A DNA stretch of 49,393 nt from Tannerella sp. (GTDB lineage Bacteria; Bacteroidota; Bacteroidia; Bacteroidales; Tannerellaceae): the NCBI GenBank assembly GCA_031257565.1, contig JAIROL010000097.1, positions 1 through 49,393 of the forward strand, written 5' to 3'. Each line of letters starts with the position of its first letter. Position 1 is the first letter of the stretch. A program made the translations under genes and the position numbers. Under the pieces are notes generated by a model that saw only the letters and a list, made by a program, of their open reading frames with translations, was not told where the DNA came from and did no database searches. This document shows positions 1-7,438 of the stretch, piece by piece.

Positions 1-12
1 TTTCGTATATGG

Positions 13-67
13 CGTTTCTCAATAATAAAAAAGCGGCAATTGGCCGCTTTCTTATTATTGAGAAACG
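13..67 (-). terminator. Intrinsic terminator of pfkA, overlapping its stop codon
   Basis: Bases 13-28 are perfectly complementary to 52-67 (16 bp). Inside lies a second stem, 30-37 with 43-50, with a 5-base loop. On the minus strand the inner GC-rich stem is followed by six T, the usual intrinsic terminator form. The pfkA stop codon (55-57) lies inside the outer arm, so the last codons of pfkA are part of the hairpin. Confidence 0.85.
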
Positions 68-1035
68 ATCTCCAGTACATTCAATAAACTCGGATCAAGC
101 GGCTTATCATTCTTAATCGCCTTAACAAACGGAACCAGCACTATTTCATCATTTTGAATACCAACCATTACATTACGCTGATCTTCCAAAAGCGCTTCTA
201 TCGCCGCAACGCCCATCCGGGTCGCAAGTATACGATCCTGAGCAGACGGGGACCCTCCACGTTGTAAGTGTCCCAAAATAGAAACGCGTACATCAAACTG
301 AGGATACTCGTTCTTCACACGTTCAGCAACCCCCATAGCTCCTCCTGTTACTTCACTTTCCGCGACAAGTACAATACTACTGTTTTTAGACTTTCTAAAG
401 CCCGTCTCTATCATCTCGGCCAACTGGTCCTTATGTAAAGATATCTCCGGAATAATAGCGGCTTCTGCTCCTGAAGCGATCGCCCCGTTCAAAGCAAGAA
501 ATCCGGCGTCGCGCCCCATGACTTCTATAAAAAAAAGCCGTTCGTGAGACGACGCCGTGTCACGAATCTTATCAACACACTCCACTATCGTATTCAATGC
601 GGTATCGTAACCGATTGTCGTATCTGTCCCGTACAGATCATTATCTATCGTTCCCGGAATACCAACTATCGGAAAATTATACTTCTGTGCAAAGCTACGC
701 GCTCCGGTCAGACTACCATCGCCACCGATAACAACCAAAGCATCAATGCCATGCTTCACCAACGTCTCGTAAGCCTCCTGCATTCCTTCAGGAGTTTTAA
801 ATGTTTCACTGCGGGCAGTCTTCAGTATCGTACCTCCCCGCTGTATGATATTACTCACATTCTGAGTTTTAAAATCTTCTATTTCATTAGCAATAAGCCC
901 CTTATAACCACGATAAATACCCTTTACCATTATCTTATTTGCTATAGCTGCACGCGTAACCGCACGAATCGCGGCATTCATTCCCGGAGCATCGCCTCCC
1001 GAAGTCATAACTCCAATACATTTAATTTCTGCCAT
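55..1035 (-). CDS. pfkA: ATP-dependent 6-phosphofructokinase
   Basis: Phosphorylates fructose 6-phosphate to fructose 1,6-bisphosphate in glycolysis, in the cytosol. The 326-residue protein has the usual bacterial PfkA length. It carries the N-terminal [10 protein letters not shown] nucleotide loop (11-20), GGDGS (104-108) and PGTIDND (127-133) with the catalytic Asp. Gly in GGDGS and Gly in PGTID are the residues linked to ATP rather than pyrophosphate as donor. I chose the ATG at 1035; a TTG three codons upstream in the same frame is less likely. It has its own promoter (1070-1099) and terminator, so it is a single-gene unit. A PPi-dependent paralogue lies at 45992-47659. Confidence 0.97.
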   Translation of the reverse strand: MAEIKCIGVMTSGGDAPGMNAAIRAVTRAAIANKIMVKGIYRGYKGLIANEIEDFKTQNVSNIIQRGGTILKTARSETFKTPEGMQEAYETLVKHGIDALVVIGGDGSLTGARSFAQKYNFPIVGIPGTIDNDLYGTDTTIGYDTALNTIVECVDKIRDTASSHERLFFIEVMGRDAGFLALNGAIASGAEAAIIPEISLHKDQLAEMIETGFRKSKNSSIVLVAESEVTGGAMGVAERVKNEYPQFDVRVSILGHLQRGGSPSAQDRILATRMGVAAIEALLEDQRNVMVGIQNDEIVLVPFVKAIKNDKPLDPSLLNVLEIVSQ

Positions 1036-1069
1036 AATATTCAAGTTTTAAATTAAGCTAAAACCACGG

Positions 1070-1099
1070 CAAAGATACAAATTAATTTGCTTATACGAA
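1070..1099 (-). promoter_or_regulatory. Bacteroidetes-type promoter of pfkA
   Basis: On the minus strand TATCTTTG (1077-1070) matches the -7 consensus TAnnTTTG exactly. TTCG (1099-1096) sits 18 bases upstream as a near match to the -33 TTTG element. The distance to the pfkA ATG is about 35 bases. Confidence 0.75.
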
Positions 1100-1113
1100 T
1101 CCGGGCCGGAAAA

Positions 1114-1302
1114 TTAGAGGAACAAAATCATAACAGTCTTTTTTAGTATGCAGTAGCGCCAATAATGAAACCGGAGGCAGGTAAACAGATCCATTTCGGA
1201 AACGCCAAAACCCTGACTGTAAACCAATGACGGGGTCGGTTCAGCGTTCATCTCGGCTTCATACGATATCGAAAACCGGGTCGGAGACAATAGGAGCTTC
1301 AT
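1114..1302 (-). CDS. Small hypothetical ORF downstream of ispH
   Basis: A 62-residue reading frame whose ATG overlaps the ispH stop codon in an ATGA junction, the pattern expected for translational coupling. The product begins MKLLLSPTRFSISYEAEMN and ends in a short hydrophobic stretch (VMILFL). I recognise no domain. It ends just before the pfkA promoter. It may be a real small gene of the porQ-cmk-ispH run, a degraded remnant, or chance; only the junction argues for it. Confidence 0.25.
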   Translation of the reverse strand: MKLLLSPTRFSISYEAEMNAEPTPSLVYSQGFGVSEMDLFTCLRFHYWRYCILKKTVMILFL

Positions 1303-2174
1303 CGGGTATCCTTATTCAAAGCCCTTATACGTGTTGCAACCTCTTCCATCAACCATTTGGGAGTCGACGTTGCGCCACATACGCCTACACTACGGACTTC
1401 CTGTGGTAACGGTTCTTTTATTTCAGATGTTTCAGATATAAATATGATGTTTGGATTGGATTTTTTACATTCATCAAAAAGCATTTTCCCATTAGAACTC
1501 TTCTGCCCTGCGACAAAATAAACCCAGTTATGCTTAGATACAAAATCCTTAATTTTAGGCAACCTGTTTGCCACCTGACGGCAGATCGTATCAAAAAAAC
1601 GAAACCGCACCCCCTTTGTCATACGATCTTTAATAATATCCACAATCTGCCGGAAACCGTCTAACGACTTCGTCGTTTGTGAAAAAAGTACGATTTCTTT
1701 AGAAAAATCAAGTCTTTCCAAATCCTCCGGTTTCTCTATGACAATAGCGACGCCTTCTGTCTGCCCTACAAGACCATTAACTTCCGCATGTCCCCGCTTA
1801 CCGTATATAACTAATTGCGCATCCGTTTCCTTCATCTCGTTATAACAATCTTTGATACGACGTTGCAATTGTAAAACAACAGGACATGTGGCGTCTACAA
1901 TATCAATACCGTTGTTTCGAGCAATCTCATAAGTCAAAGGAGGCTCCCCATGAGCGCGCAAGAGTACCGTTTTATTTTTCAACGCCAACAATTCATCCCG
2001 TTTTATTGTCTTCAAACCCAACCCCTTAAGTCTTTCCATTTCCAGATTATTATGCACAATATCCCCCAGACAGTACAGCGCAGTTCCGTTATTCAATTCA
2101 CGTTCAGCGCTTTCTATTGCATTTACAACGCCAAAACAAAAACCGGAATTTCGATCGATTTCAATCTCTATCAT
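1299..2174 (-). CDS. ispH: 4-hydroxy-3-methylbut-2-enyl diphosphate reductase
   Basis: Last enzyme of the MEP isoprenoid pathway: reduces HMBPP to isopentenyl and dimethylallyl diphosphate with a 4Fe-4S cluster. The three cluster cysteines are visible at C13 (SGFCFGV), C97 (DATCPVV) and C266 (VGVCGATSTPKW). The HAEVNG stretch matches the catalytic Glu region. Length 291 is normal for the short bacterial form. Its start overlaps the end of cmk by 14 bases, so the two are co-transcribed. The product feeds the polyprenyl synthase encoded at 5340. Confidence 0.97.
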   Translation of the reverse strand: MIEIEIDRNSGFCFGVVNAIESAERELNNGTALYCLGDIVHNNLEMERLKGLGLKTIKRDELLALKNKTVLLRAHGEPPLTYEIARNNGIDIVDATCPVVLQLQRRIKDCYNEMKETDAQLVIYGKRGHAEVNGLVGQTEGVAIVIEKPEDLERLDFSKEIVLFSQTTKSLDGFRQIVDIIKDRMTKGVRFRFFDTICRQVANRLPKIKDFVSKHNWVYFVAGQKSSNGKMLFDECKKSNPNIIFISETSEIKEPLPQEVRSVGVCGATSTPKWLMEEVATRIRALNKDTR

Positions 2175-2859
2175 TTTTCATTACACGGTTATATTGACCT
2201 AACAACCATACTTTCTGTTCGGGAATAGTCTTGTTTGTATTATCAAATTCGATTGCATCATCCGCTTTCCGTAAAGGCGCAATAACTCTTGTCATATCTT
2301 GCTGATCGCGACTTTTAATATTTTCAAGAATCTCTTCATACGAAGCCTTTTCATTTTTAGCCTTAAGCTCTTCAAGACGGCGAACGGCCCGGACTTCGGG
2401 AGAAGCCGTAACAAAAATTTTCAACTCCGCATCAGGAAAAACGACCGTACCAATATCACGGCCATCCATAACAATCCCTTTTTCCTTTCCCATCCGGCGT
2501 TGTCGCTCTACTAACGCAAAACGGACAAACGGCAATGCCGCTACATAACTGACATGGCTTGCAACCTCCATTCCTCGAATTTCCCGCTCTACGTTTTTCT
2601 CATTGAGATAAGTTTCCGTATGCCCTGTTTCCGGATTAACACGAAAAGAAATTTTAATATCGCCCATCGCTTTCTCCAGGCGCAAAGCATCCGGTTGACC
2701 TCTTCCAAAAAAATTGTGCTGCAATGCATACAATGTTACGGCCCTGTACATTGCTCCCGTATCAATATACGCATATCCTATACTACAGGCAAGATCTTTT
2801 GCCATCGTACTTTTTCCGCAGGAAGAAAGGCCATCGATTGCTACAACTATTTTTTTCAT
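2161..2859 (-). CDS. cmk: Cytidylate kinase
   Basis: Phosphorylates CMP/dCMP to the diphosphate for nucleotide supply. The P-loop GLSSCGKST is at residues 10-18, followed by IDTGAMYRAVT, the MDGRDIGTVVFPDAELKIF motif and a LID-type RSRDQQD-like stretch (KSRDQQDMTR). The 232 residues fit the family. It is followed by ispH with a 14-base overlap. The start codon is the last element of a ~30-base leader also present before a mini-ORF and before porQ, so translation start may be set by that shared leader. Confidence 0.97.
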   Translation of the reverse strand: MKKIVVAIDGLSSCGKSTMAKDLACSIGYAYIDTGAMYRAVTLYALQHNFFGRGQPDALRLEKAMGDIKISFRVNPETGHTETYLNEKNVEREIRGMEVASHVSYVAALPFVRFALVERQRRMGKEKGIVMDGRDIGTVVFPDAELKIFVTASPEVRAVRRLEELKAKNEKASYEEILENIKSRDQQDMTRVIAPLRKADDAIEFDNTNKTIPEQKVWLLGQYNRVMKNDRD

Positions 2860-2885
2860 GCGTACATTATTTATTTTTTAACATT
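2854..2885 (-). repeat. Leader repeat copy A (cmk start)
   Basis: Thirty-two bases identical to copy B (2948-2979). On the minus strand it is an A-rich tract, then AATAATGTACGC, then the cmk ATG. It contains a three-codon frame ATG-TAC-GCA-TGA whose stop overlaps the cmk start codon. Confidence 0.9.
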
Positions 2886-2911
2886 TCGGTAACATAGAAC
2901 TCACAGCATGT

Positions 2912-2953
2912 TCATAACTCTCTGGCGCAAGCCGTTTTGCATGTTCGTTTCAT
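2912..2953 (-). CDS. Putative 13-residue leader peptide between porQ and cmk
   Basis: Begins at the ATG of leader copy B and reads MKRTCKTACAREL, then TGA. The peptide is basic and has two Cys. It lies in the 155-base porQ-cmk gap and has exactly the same upstream sequence as cmk. It could be a translated leader peptide, the start of a gene lost by deletion, or a by-product of leader duplication. No other evidence of expression is visible. Confidence 0.3.
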   Translation of the reverse strand: MKRTCKTACAREL

Positions 2954-2979
2954 GCGTACATTATTTATTTTTTAACATT
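2948..2979 (-). repeat. Leader repeat copy B (mini-ORF start)
   Basis: Identical over 32 bases to copy A, 94 bases away in the same orientation. It ends in the ATG of the 13-codon mini-ORF and includes the same ATG-TAC-GCA-TGA micro-frame. Confidence 0.9.
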
Positions 2980-3014
2980 AAGGAAACAAATACTTCTGAC
3001 ATACGACAGTTCGC

Positions 3015-4010
3015 TTACGGCGTCATTTCCGAAAGAGACATGGTAAGGCTTATCATCAATGAAGTTGCCGAAGGATGATAACGCACTACAGAAGCGCCTA
3101 TATTAAAACGCGACACTTTTACGCCTCCTCCTATCGTAAAGCCTCCTAATCCGTTTCCAGAAGATAATTTCATATCCATCTTCGTCTTAGGGTTAAAACC
3201 AATACCCAACCAAAGGTTTTCAGACGGGATAAACTCCACCCCAAAAACCAAATGCTTCAGCGCTGTCTCAATAAAACTATCATCTGCTTCTATTGTCGTA
3301 TTATCTATATAATCAAACTTCCATCGATTCAGATACATCGCTGTAACAGATATACGTATCGGAGCATGAGCCATACGTTTGGTAATACCCATCTGCAAAT
3401 CCCAAGGTATACGCTGGCGTTCATCCTGATAAGATTTCAATTGCGCCCCTATATTCTTTAATGCAAGCCCAAATGAAAAATCACTTTCCGTATTAAAATA
3501 GCTCAATCCGGCGTCAACGGCAAGTCCAAATGAAGAATAATCTGCTATTGTCGAATAAAGGGTTTTCATAGACAACCCTCCGCGCCATTTTTCCGAAAGA
3601 TCATACGCATAAAAAATATGCAAACCTGCATCCTGAACAGAAAAAGTACCGAGTTGCTCATTACCGATAGTCATCTCCTTCATACTTCCATAATCAATAT
3701 ACGTCGCCCCTACCCCCCATGAACTACGTTCACGAAATGCTTTTGTAAAAACGGCGCTCCCGACATTCACATCCGAAATATAGTTCATATAATTAACATT
3801 CAGCATACCATCCATTTCTCCTCCCAATAATGCAGGGTTATGGAATACAAGCGATGGATCCGGTTCAACCAATGATACGGAATGCCCGCCAAGCGCATTG
3901 ACATGTGAAGAAGTCGGAAAACGTAAAAAGAGATACGCATCTTCACCATCCTGAGCAAAAGCAGACATCGGCAAATAAAGCGTTAAAAGTATTAATTTTA
4001 TATACTTCAT
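3015..4010 (-). CDS. porQ: Type IX secretion system protein PorQ
   Basis: Outer-membrane-associated beta-rich protein of the Bacteroidetes type IX secretion system, needed in characterised species for attachment of secreted CTD proteins at the cell surface. Residues 1-19 form a signal peptide ending AFA, followed by QDGEDAYLFLRFPTSSHVNALGG, a start typical of the PorQ/PorV-like family. The rest alternates short beta strands and glycine turns (GGFTIGGGVKVSRFNIGASV). Length 331 fits. It is the first gene of the porQ-cmk-ispH run, an arrangement I recall from Porphyromonas. Its start carries leader repeat copy C. Other T9SS genes are not in the window. Confidence 0.88.
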   Translation of the reverse strand: MKYIKLILLTLYLPMSAFAQDGEDAYLFLRFPTSSHVNALGGHSVSLVEPDPSLVFHNPALLGGEMDGMLNVNYMNYISDVNVGSAVFTKAFRERSSWGVGATYIDYGSMKEMTIGNEQLGTFSVQDAGLHIFYAYDLSEKWRGGLSMKTLYSTIADYSSFGLAVDAGLSYFNTESDFSFGLALKNIGAQLKSYQDERQRIPWDLQMGITKRMAHAPIRISVTAMYLNRWKFDYIDNTTIEADDSFIETALKHLVFGVEFIPSENLWLGIGFNPKTKMDMKLSSGNGLGGFTIGGGVKVSRFNIGASVVRYHPSATSLMISLTMSLSEMTP

Positions 4011-4034
4011 GCGTACATTATATATTTTTCAACA
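4006..4034 (-). repeat. Leader repeat copy C (porQ start)
   Basis: Twenty-five of 27 bases, counted from the ATG upstream, match copies A and B, including the ATG-TAC-GCA-TGA micro-frame that overlaps the porQ start codon. The differences are in the A/T tract. Confidence 0.85.
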
Positions 4035-4293
4035 CAAAAAAATCACTTTCTTCCCGGCAACATACTTATTCGATTATATCCAAGTCAATCAGAAAACGCT
4101 ATTGTATGTCCCCAAAATTGTCGCACAACATACACATAAAATATTCATAATTAAGCATGAATCTACATACTGATCCATGCTGTTCCGAAAGCGTATATCG
4201 TATCAACATATACAGTAACGCGAAAAATGCGAAAAAGTTATATTCCGGATTAAAAATCAATCAAAAAAAACGTAAAGCAATACAAACAACACT

Positions 4294-4466
4294 CAAGCGG
4301 ACGAATCGGGTAAAACGGCAAATGTGGAAGTACTTAGTCCCAAAGACCCGTTACCGGACAAGGAGGCTATCCGCGTATAAAATTCATGCCGAGATGAAAA
4401 TCCGGTATGCAACAGGGTAAAGCTGTACGCGTAAAATTCAGTGTTCCTGTACGTTTCGGATTGTAA
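4294..4466 (+). pseudogene. Broken TonB C-terminal domain fragment
   Basis: From 4294 one frame reads a TonB-like end: VEVLSPKDP then LPDKEAIRV, up to a TAA at 4378. Shifted by one base it continues with KSGMQQGKAVRVKFSVPVRF and stops at 4464-4466. The intact tonB just downstream has DKEAIRVLKQLPKFKPG then GKPVRVKFSVPVRF at the same positions. A one-base deletion after KEAIRV plus a TGA where Trp or a similar residue would be expected explain the break. Nothing TonB-like is readable upstream of 4294. This is probably the remnant of a tandem tonB copy. Confidence 0.8.
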
Positions 4467-4499
4467 AAATAAAAATCAGTAAAAAAAAAGCTGATTTCC

Positions 4500-4530
4500 T
4501 TTGCAAATACAAAAATTACCTCTATTTTTG
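4500..4530 (+). promoter_or_regulatory. Bacteroidetes-type promoter of tonB
   Basis: TTTG (4500-4503), 19 bases, then TATTTTTG (4523-4530): both elements match the consensus exactly. The tonB ATG is 45 bases downstream. Confidence 0.85.
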
Positions 4531-4574
4531 TGCAGAGAAGAAAAGCATTTTTGAATCTAAAAAAATATAAGACT

Positions 4575-5267
4575 ATGGAAATCAAAAAAACTCCAAGAGC
4601 TGACCTGGAAAAAGATAAATCGCTAAACCTCCTGTTAGGATTAGTGATTGCTCTGGCGATTCTTTTTGTCGGATTTGAATGGGGAGAAAAAGAAATCGAA
4701 GTAGCAACCGACAGCGGTATTGCGGCTATTATTGATGAGGAAGAAATTGAGGCGACAATACAAAACGAACCTCCCCCTCCTCCTCCGGAACCGGAAGTTG
4801 TAAAAGCCCCGGAAATTATCACGATCGTAGAAGATAATGTGGAGGTCGAAGAAACGAACCTTCTGACAAGCGAGGACGATGCTACGCACGCGCAGACCGA
4901 AACTTATGTCGCTTCGGTTGAAGAAGAGGAAGAAGTCGTAGACGATAACTTCGTATTCATTACCGTAGAAAAGATGCCGGAATTTCCCGGAGGCGAAACG
5001 GCTTTGCTCAAGTGGATTTCAGACCACGTCATTTACCCGACAATCGCTGCGGAAAATGGTATTCAGGGACGCGTATCATGTACATTCGTCGTGAATGCCG
5101 ACGGTTCCGTTACAGATGTGCAGGTAGTTCGACCGATTGATCCGAACCTTGATAAAGAAGCGATCCGCGTACTTAAGCAACTTCCGAAATTCAAACCGGG
5201 AGAGCAGAGAGGAAAACCTGTACGCGTGAAGTTTAGCGTACCGGTTAGATTCAGGTTACAACAATAA
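4575..5267 (+). CDS. tonB: TonB energy transducer
   Basis: Spans the periplasm and passes proton-motive energy from ExbB/ExbD to TonB-dependent outer-membrane receptors. From the ATG at 4575 (230 aa) there is a cytoplasmic N-terminus, a membrane anchor at about 17-34, an acidic periplasmic spacer with six prolines in a row (66-71), and a C-terminal TonB domain (about 135-230) with FPGGETALLKWISDHVIYP, DGSVTDVQVV and GKPVRVKFSVPVRF. An in-frame upstream ATG at 4530 falls on the promoter -7 element, which argues for 4575. A broken copy of the C-terminal domain lies just upstream. The ExbB/ExbD genes follow at 7439. Confidence 0.93.
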   Translation: MEIKKTPRADLEKDKSLNLLLGLVIALAILFVGFEWGEKEIEVATDSGIAAIIDEEEIEATIQNEPPPPPPEPEVVKAPEIITIVEDNVEVEETNLLTSEDDATHAQTETYVASVEEEEEVVDDNFVFITVEKMPEFPGGETALLKWISDHVIYPTIAAENGIQGRVSCTFVVNADGSVTDVQVVRPIDPNLDKEAIRVLKQLPKFKPGEQRGKPVRVKFSVPVRFRLQQ

Positions 5268-5288
5268 TCATCCAAGAAAAGACTCCGT

Positions 5289-5321
5289 AAAAAGGCTGCT
5301 GAAAAAAACGCAGCCTTTTTT
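5289..5321 (+). terminator. Intrinsic terminator after tonB
   Basis: AAAAAGGCTGC (5289-5299) pairs with GCAGCCTTTTTT (5310-5321) around a ten-base A-rich loop. The A/T ends let it act in both directions, but the nearest gene end is tonB, 22 bases upstream. Confidence 0.9.
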
Positions 5322-5339
5322 GCGTAATAACAAAATATC

Positions 5340-6317
5340 ATGTTATCAGTTGAACAAGTTTTAGAAAGAGTCAAATCGGAAATCGATAAAATGGACTTTG
5401 ACATGTCCCCTCGCTGCCTGTTCGAACCAATCAAATACATACTTGCGCTGGGAGGAAAACGCATACGTCCGTCAATGACTATTATCGCATGCAACATATA
5501 TAACGGCAACATTGAAGAAGCAATAAAACCGGCGCTGGGCATGGAAGTTTTTCATAATTTCACACTTCTTCACGACGACCTGATGGATCAGGCGGACAAG
5601 AGGCGAAACAAACCAACCGTACATAAAAAATGGAACACAAACACAGCAATCCTGTCCGGAGATGCAATGGTCATTGCCGCATATCAGCTTATAGGCGAAA
5701 CTTCCGAATCACATCTGAGTAAAATACTGAATTTATTTTCGCAAACCGCGCTTGAAATATGTTGCGGCCAGCAATATGACATGGATTTTGAAAGACGCAA
5801 TGATGTTGCACAAGATGAATACATAGAGATGATCCGGCTTAAAACTGCCGTGCTCATGGCCTGTTGCCTCAAGACCGGCGCAATAATAGGAGGAGCGCCC
5901 GAAAGCGACGCCGAATATTTGTATAACTTCGGGATAAATATAGGATTGGCATTCCAGCTTCAGGACGATCTGCTGGACGTCTACGGAAATACTGAAACTT
6001 TCGGCAAAAATATAGGAGGAGACATACTTTGCAACAAAAAAACATTCCTCCTCATAAATGCGGTCAACCATGCCAACAAAGAACAAAAAGACAAAATAGA
6101 ATATTTTAAAAATCCGTTAAATACGTTCACTCCGGAAGAGAAAATAAAAGCCTATACGGAGATATATAATCAGCTGAAAATAAAAGACATAACACAAGTA
6201 AGAATAAATAATCTATATGAACATGCAATGAACGAACTTAGCAAACTTACTGCAAGTACGGCGTCTTTATCCGAATTGAAAAGATTCTGCAACATGTTAA
6301 TGCAAAGAGAATCCTGA
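5340..6317 (+). CDS. Polyprenyl (isoprenyl) diphosphate synthase
   Basis: Trans-prenyltransferase that extends allylic diphosphates with isopentenyl diphosphate. Both Asp-rich motifs are present: DDLMD (79-83) in LLHDDLMDQADKRRNKPTVH and DDLLD (209-213) in FQLQDDLLD; GGKRIRP is at 38-44. The first motif has no two-residue insertion, and an aromatic Phe sits five residues before it, a pattern linked to short products (C15-C20) in type I enzymes. Product length is therefore an inference, and a longer quinone side-chain synthase is not excluded. 325 residues is normal. tatD follows after 16 bases, so they are probably co-transcribed. Confidence 0.93.
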   Translation: MLSVEQVLERVKSEIDKMDFDMSPRCLFEPIKYILALGGKRIRPSMTIIACNIYNGNIEEAIKPALGMEVFHNFTLLHDDLMDQADKRRNKPTVHKKWNTNTAILSGDAMVIAAYQLIGETSESHLSKILNLFSQTALEICCGQQYDMDFERRNDVAQDEYIEMIRLKTAVLMACCLKTGAIIGGAPESDAEYLYNFGINIGLAFQLQDDLLDVYGNTETFGKNIGGDILCNKKTFLLINAVNHANKEQKDKIEYFKNPLNTFTPEEKIKAYTEIYNQLKIKDITQVRINNLYEHAMNELSKLTASTASLSELKRFCNMLMQRES

Positions 6318-6333
6318 ACTATAACTATGATCA

Positions 6334-7134
6334 ATGAATATAATTGATACGCATACGCATATTTATTCAAAAGAATTTGACAAAGACCGTTCAGAGATCA
6401 TACGCTTATCCAAAACAGTCGGTATCAGATCCGTATTATTACCTAACGAAGACTCCGGAAGTATTGACGCAATAAACAGACTATGCGACAAAGAGCCTGA
6501 GTTTGCATATCCCATGATGGGTTTACATCCGACAAGCGTCAATGAAGACTATCTAAAAGAAATAAGAATAATCGAATCTGCATTGGCCAAAAGGAAATAT
6601 TATGCCATCGGTGAAATCGGCATAGACTTGTACCGGGACAAACGTTTTTTAAAAGAACAAAAAACAATATTCGAAGAGCAATTGCATTGGAGCGTAGACA
6701 TGCAGCTTCCTGTAGCGATCCACATGCGCGATTCTTTTAACGAAGTGATGGAATGTATACATCATGTAGGGGCGAATCGGCTGAAAGGAGTTTTTCATTG
6801 CTTCGGCGGAACAACCGAAGAATGGAAAGAAATATCAAAACTTTCGTCTTTTTATGTTGGAATAGGCGGTATAATCACATTCAAGAATAATATATTGCAG
6901 GATACGATAAAACAGATCCCCTTAGAGAGAATCGTTTTGGAAACAGATGCGCCTTACCTTGCGCCGGCGCCTTACCGCGGCAAGCGCAATGAGCCGGAAT
7001 ACATTTTGAAAACGGCCAAAAAGGTCGCTGAATATTACGAAATGACAACTGAAGAAATTGCTATGTCGACTTATCAAAATGCTTTAAATTTGTTTAACAT
7101 TCCGATAAATAACATTGACATTGAGGCATTTTAA
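6334..7134 (+). CDS. tatD: TatD family metal-dependent hydrolase (DNase)
   Basis: TIM-barrel amidohydrolase; characterised TatD proteins are Mg-dependent 3'-5' exonucleases. Metal ligands are visible: H7 and H9 in DTHTHIY, Glu in GEIGIDLYRD, His in VAIHMRDS, His in GVFHCFGGT and Asp in LETDAPYLAP followed by PYRGKRNEP. 266 residues, full length. It directly follows the prenyl synthase gene. The name YcfH-like is equally fair; substrate is not determined by sequence. Confidence 0.93.
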   Translation: MNIIDTHTHIYSKEFDKDRSEIIRLSKTVGIRSVLLPNEDSGSIDAINRLCDKEPEFAYPMMGLHPTSVNEDYLKEIRIIESALAKRKYYAIGEIGIDLYRDKRFLKEQKTIFEEQLHWSVDMQLPVAIHMRDSFNEVMECIHHVGANRLKGVFHCFGGTTEEWKEISKLSSFYVGIGGIITFKNNILQDTIKQIPLERIVLETDAPYLAPAPYRGKRNEPEYILKTAKKVAEYYEMTTEEIAMSTYQNALNLFNIPINNIDIEAF

Positions 7135-7199
7135 TATGATTAAATATGATCCTTTAACAAAAAAATAATTTTCCCTGATGAAATTTCTCGGCGAAATTA

Positions 7200-7228
7200 T
7201 TTGTATGTTATAAATTTTTCGTACTTTG
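7200..7228 (+). promoter_or_regulatory. Probable promoter of tRNA-Ser
   Basis: TTTG (7200-7203) and TACTTTG (7222-7228) resemble the -33 and -7 elements, but the spacing is about two bases short of consensus. The tRNA begins 37 bases downstream. A weak hairpin (7182-7198) just before may end the tatD transcript. Confidence 0.5.
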
Positions 7229-7265
7229 CACTCGTTTTTAAAGAGGGGAAACATTTGTTAATAGA

Positions 7266-7353
7266 GGAGAGATGCTCGAGCGGTTGAAGAGGCACGCCTG
7301 GAAAGCGTGTATACGCCAAAAGCGTATCGCGGGTTCGAATCCCGCTTTCTCCG
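7266..7353 (+). tRNA. tRNA-Ser (anticodon GGA)
   Basis: Seven-base acceptor stem GGAGAGA (7266-7272) pairs with TTTCTCC (7346-7352), with G discriminator at 7353. The anticodon stem CACGC/GCGTG holds loop CTGGAAA with anticodon GGA. A long variable arm (tatacgccaaaagcgta) identifies a class II tRNA, and the T arm GCGGGTTCGAATCCCGC is perfect. CCA is not fully encoded. 88 bases. Confidence 0.96.
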
Positions 7354-7438
7354 CAAAAAGACAACGATTATACATGAATTACATTAATTTTATAATTTAA
7401 CAACAATACATGAGATTACTAATTTAAATTAACACACA

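Noticed and set aside
544-1056. 170-codon plus-strand frame over pfkA
   Set aside because: Lies antisense to a gene with clear motifs; composition is that of a shadow frame.
4157-4420. 87-codon plus-strand frame upstream of tonB
   Set aside because: Covers the tonB remnant in the wrong frame; the reading with TonB motifs is in two other frames.
4367-4822. 151-codon minus-strand frame across the tonB start
   Set aside because: Antisense to tonB; its Gly/Ser runs are the complement of the proline codons.
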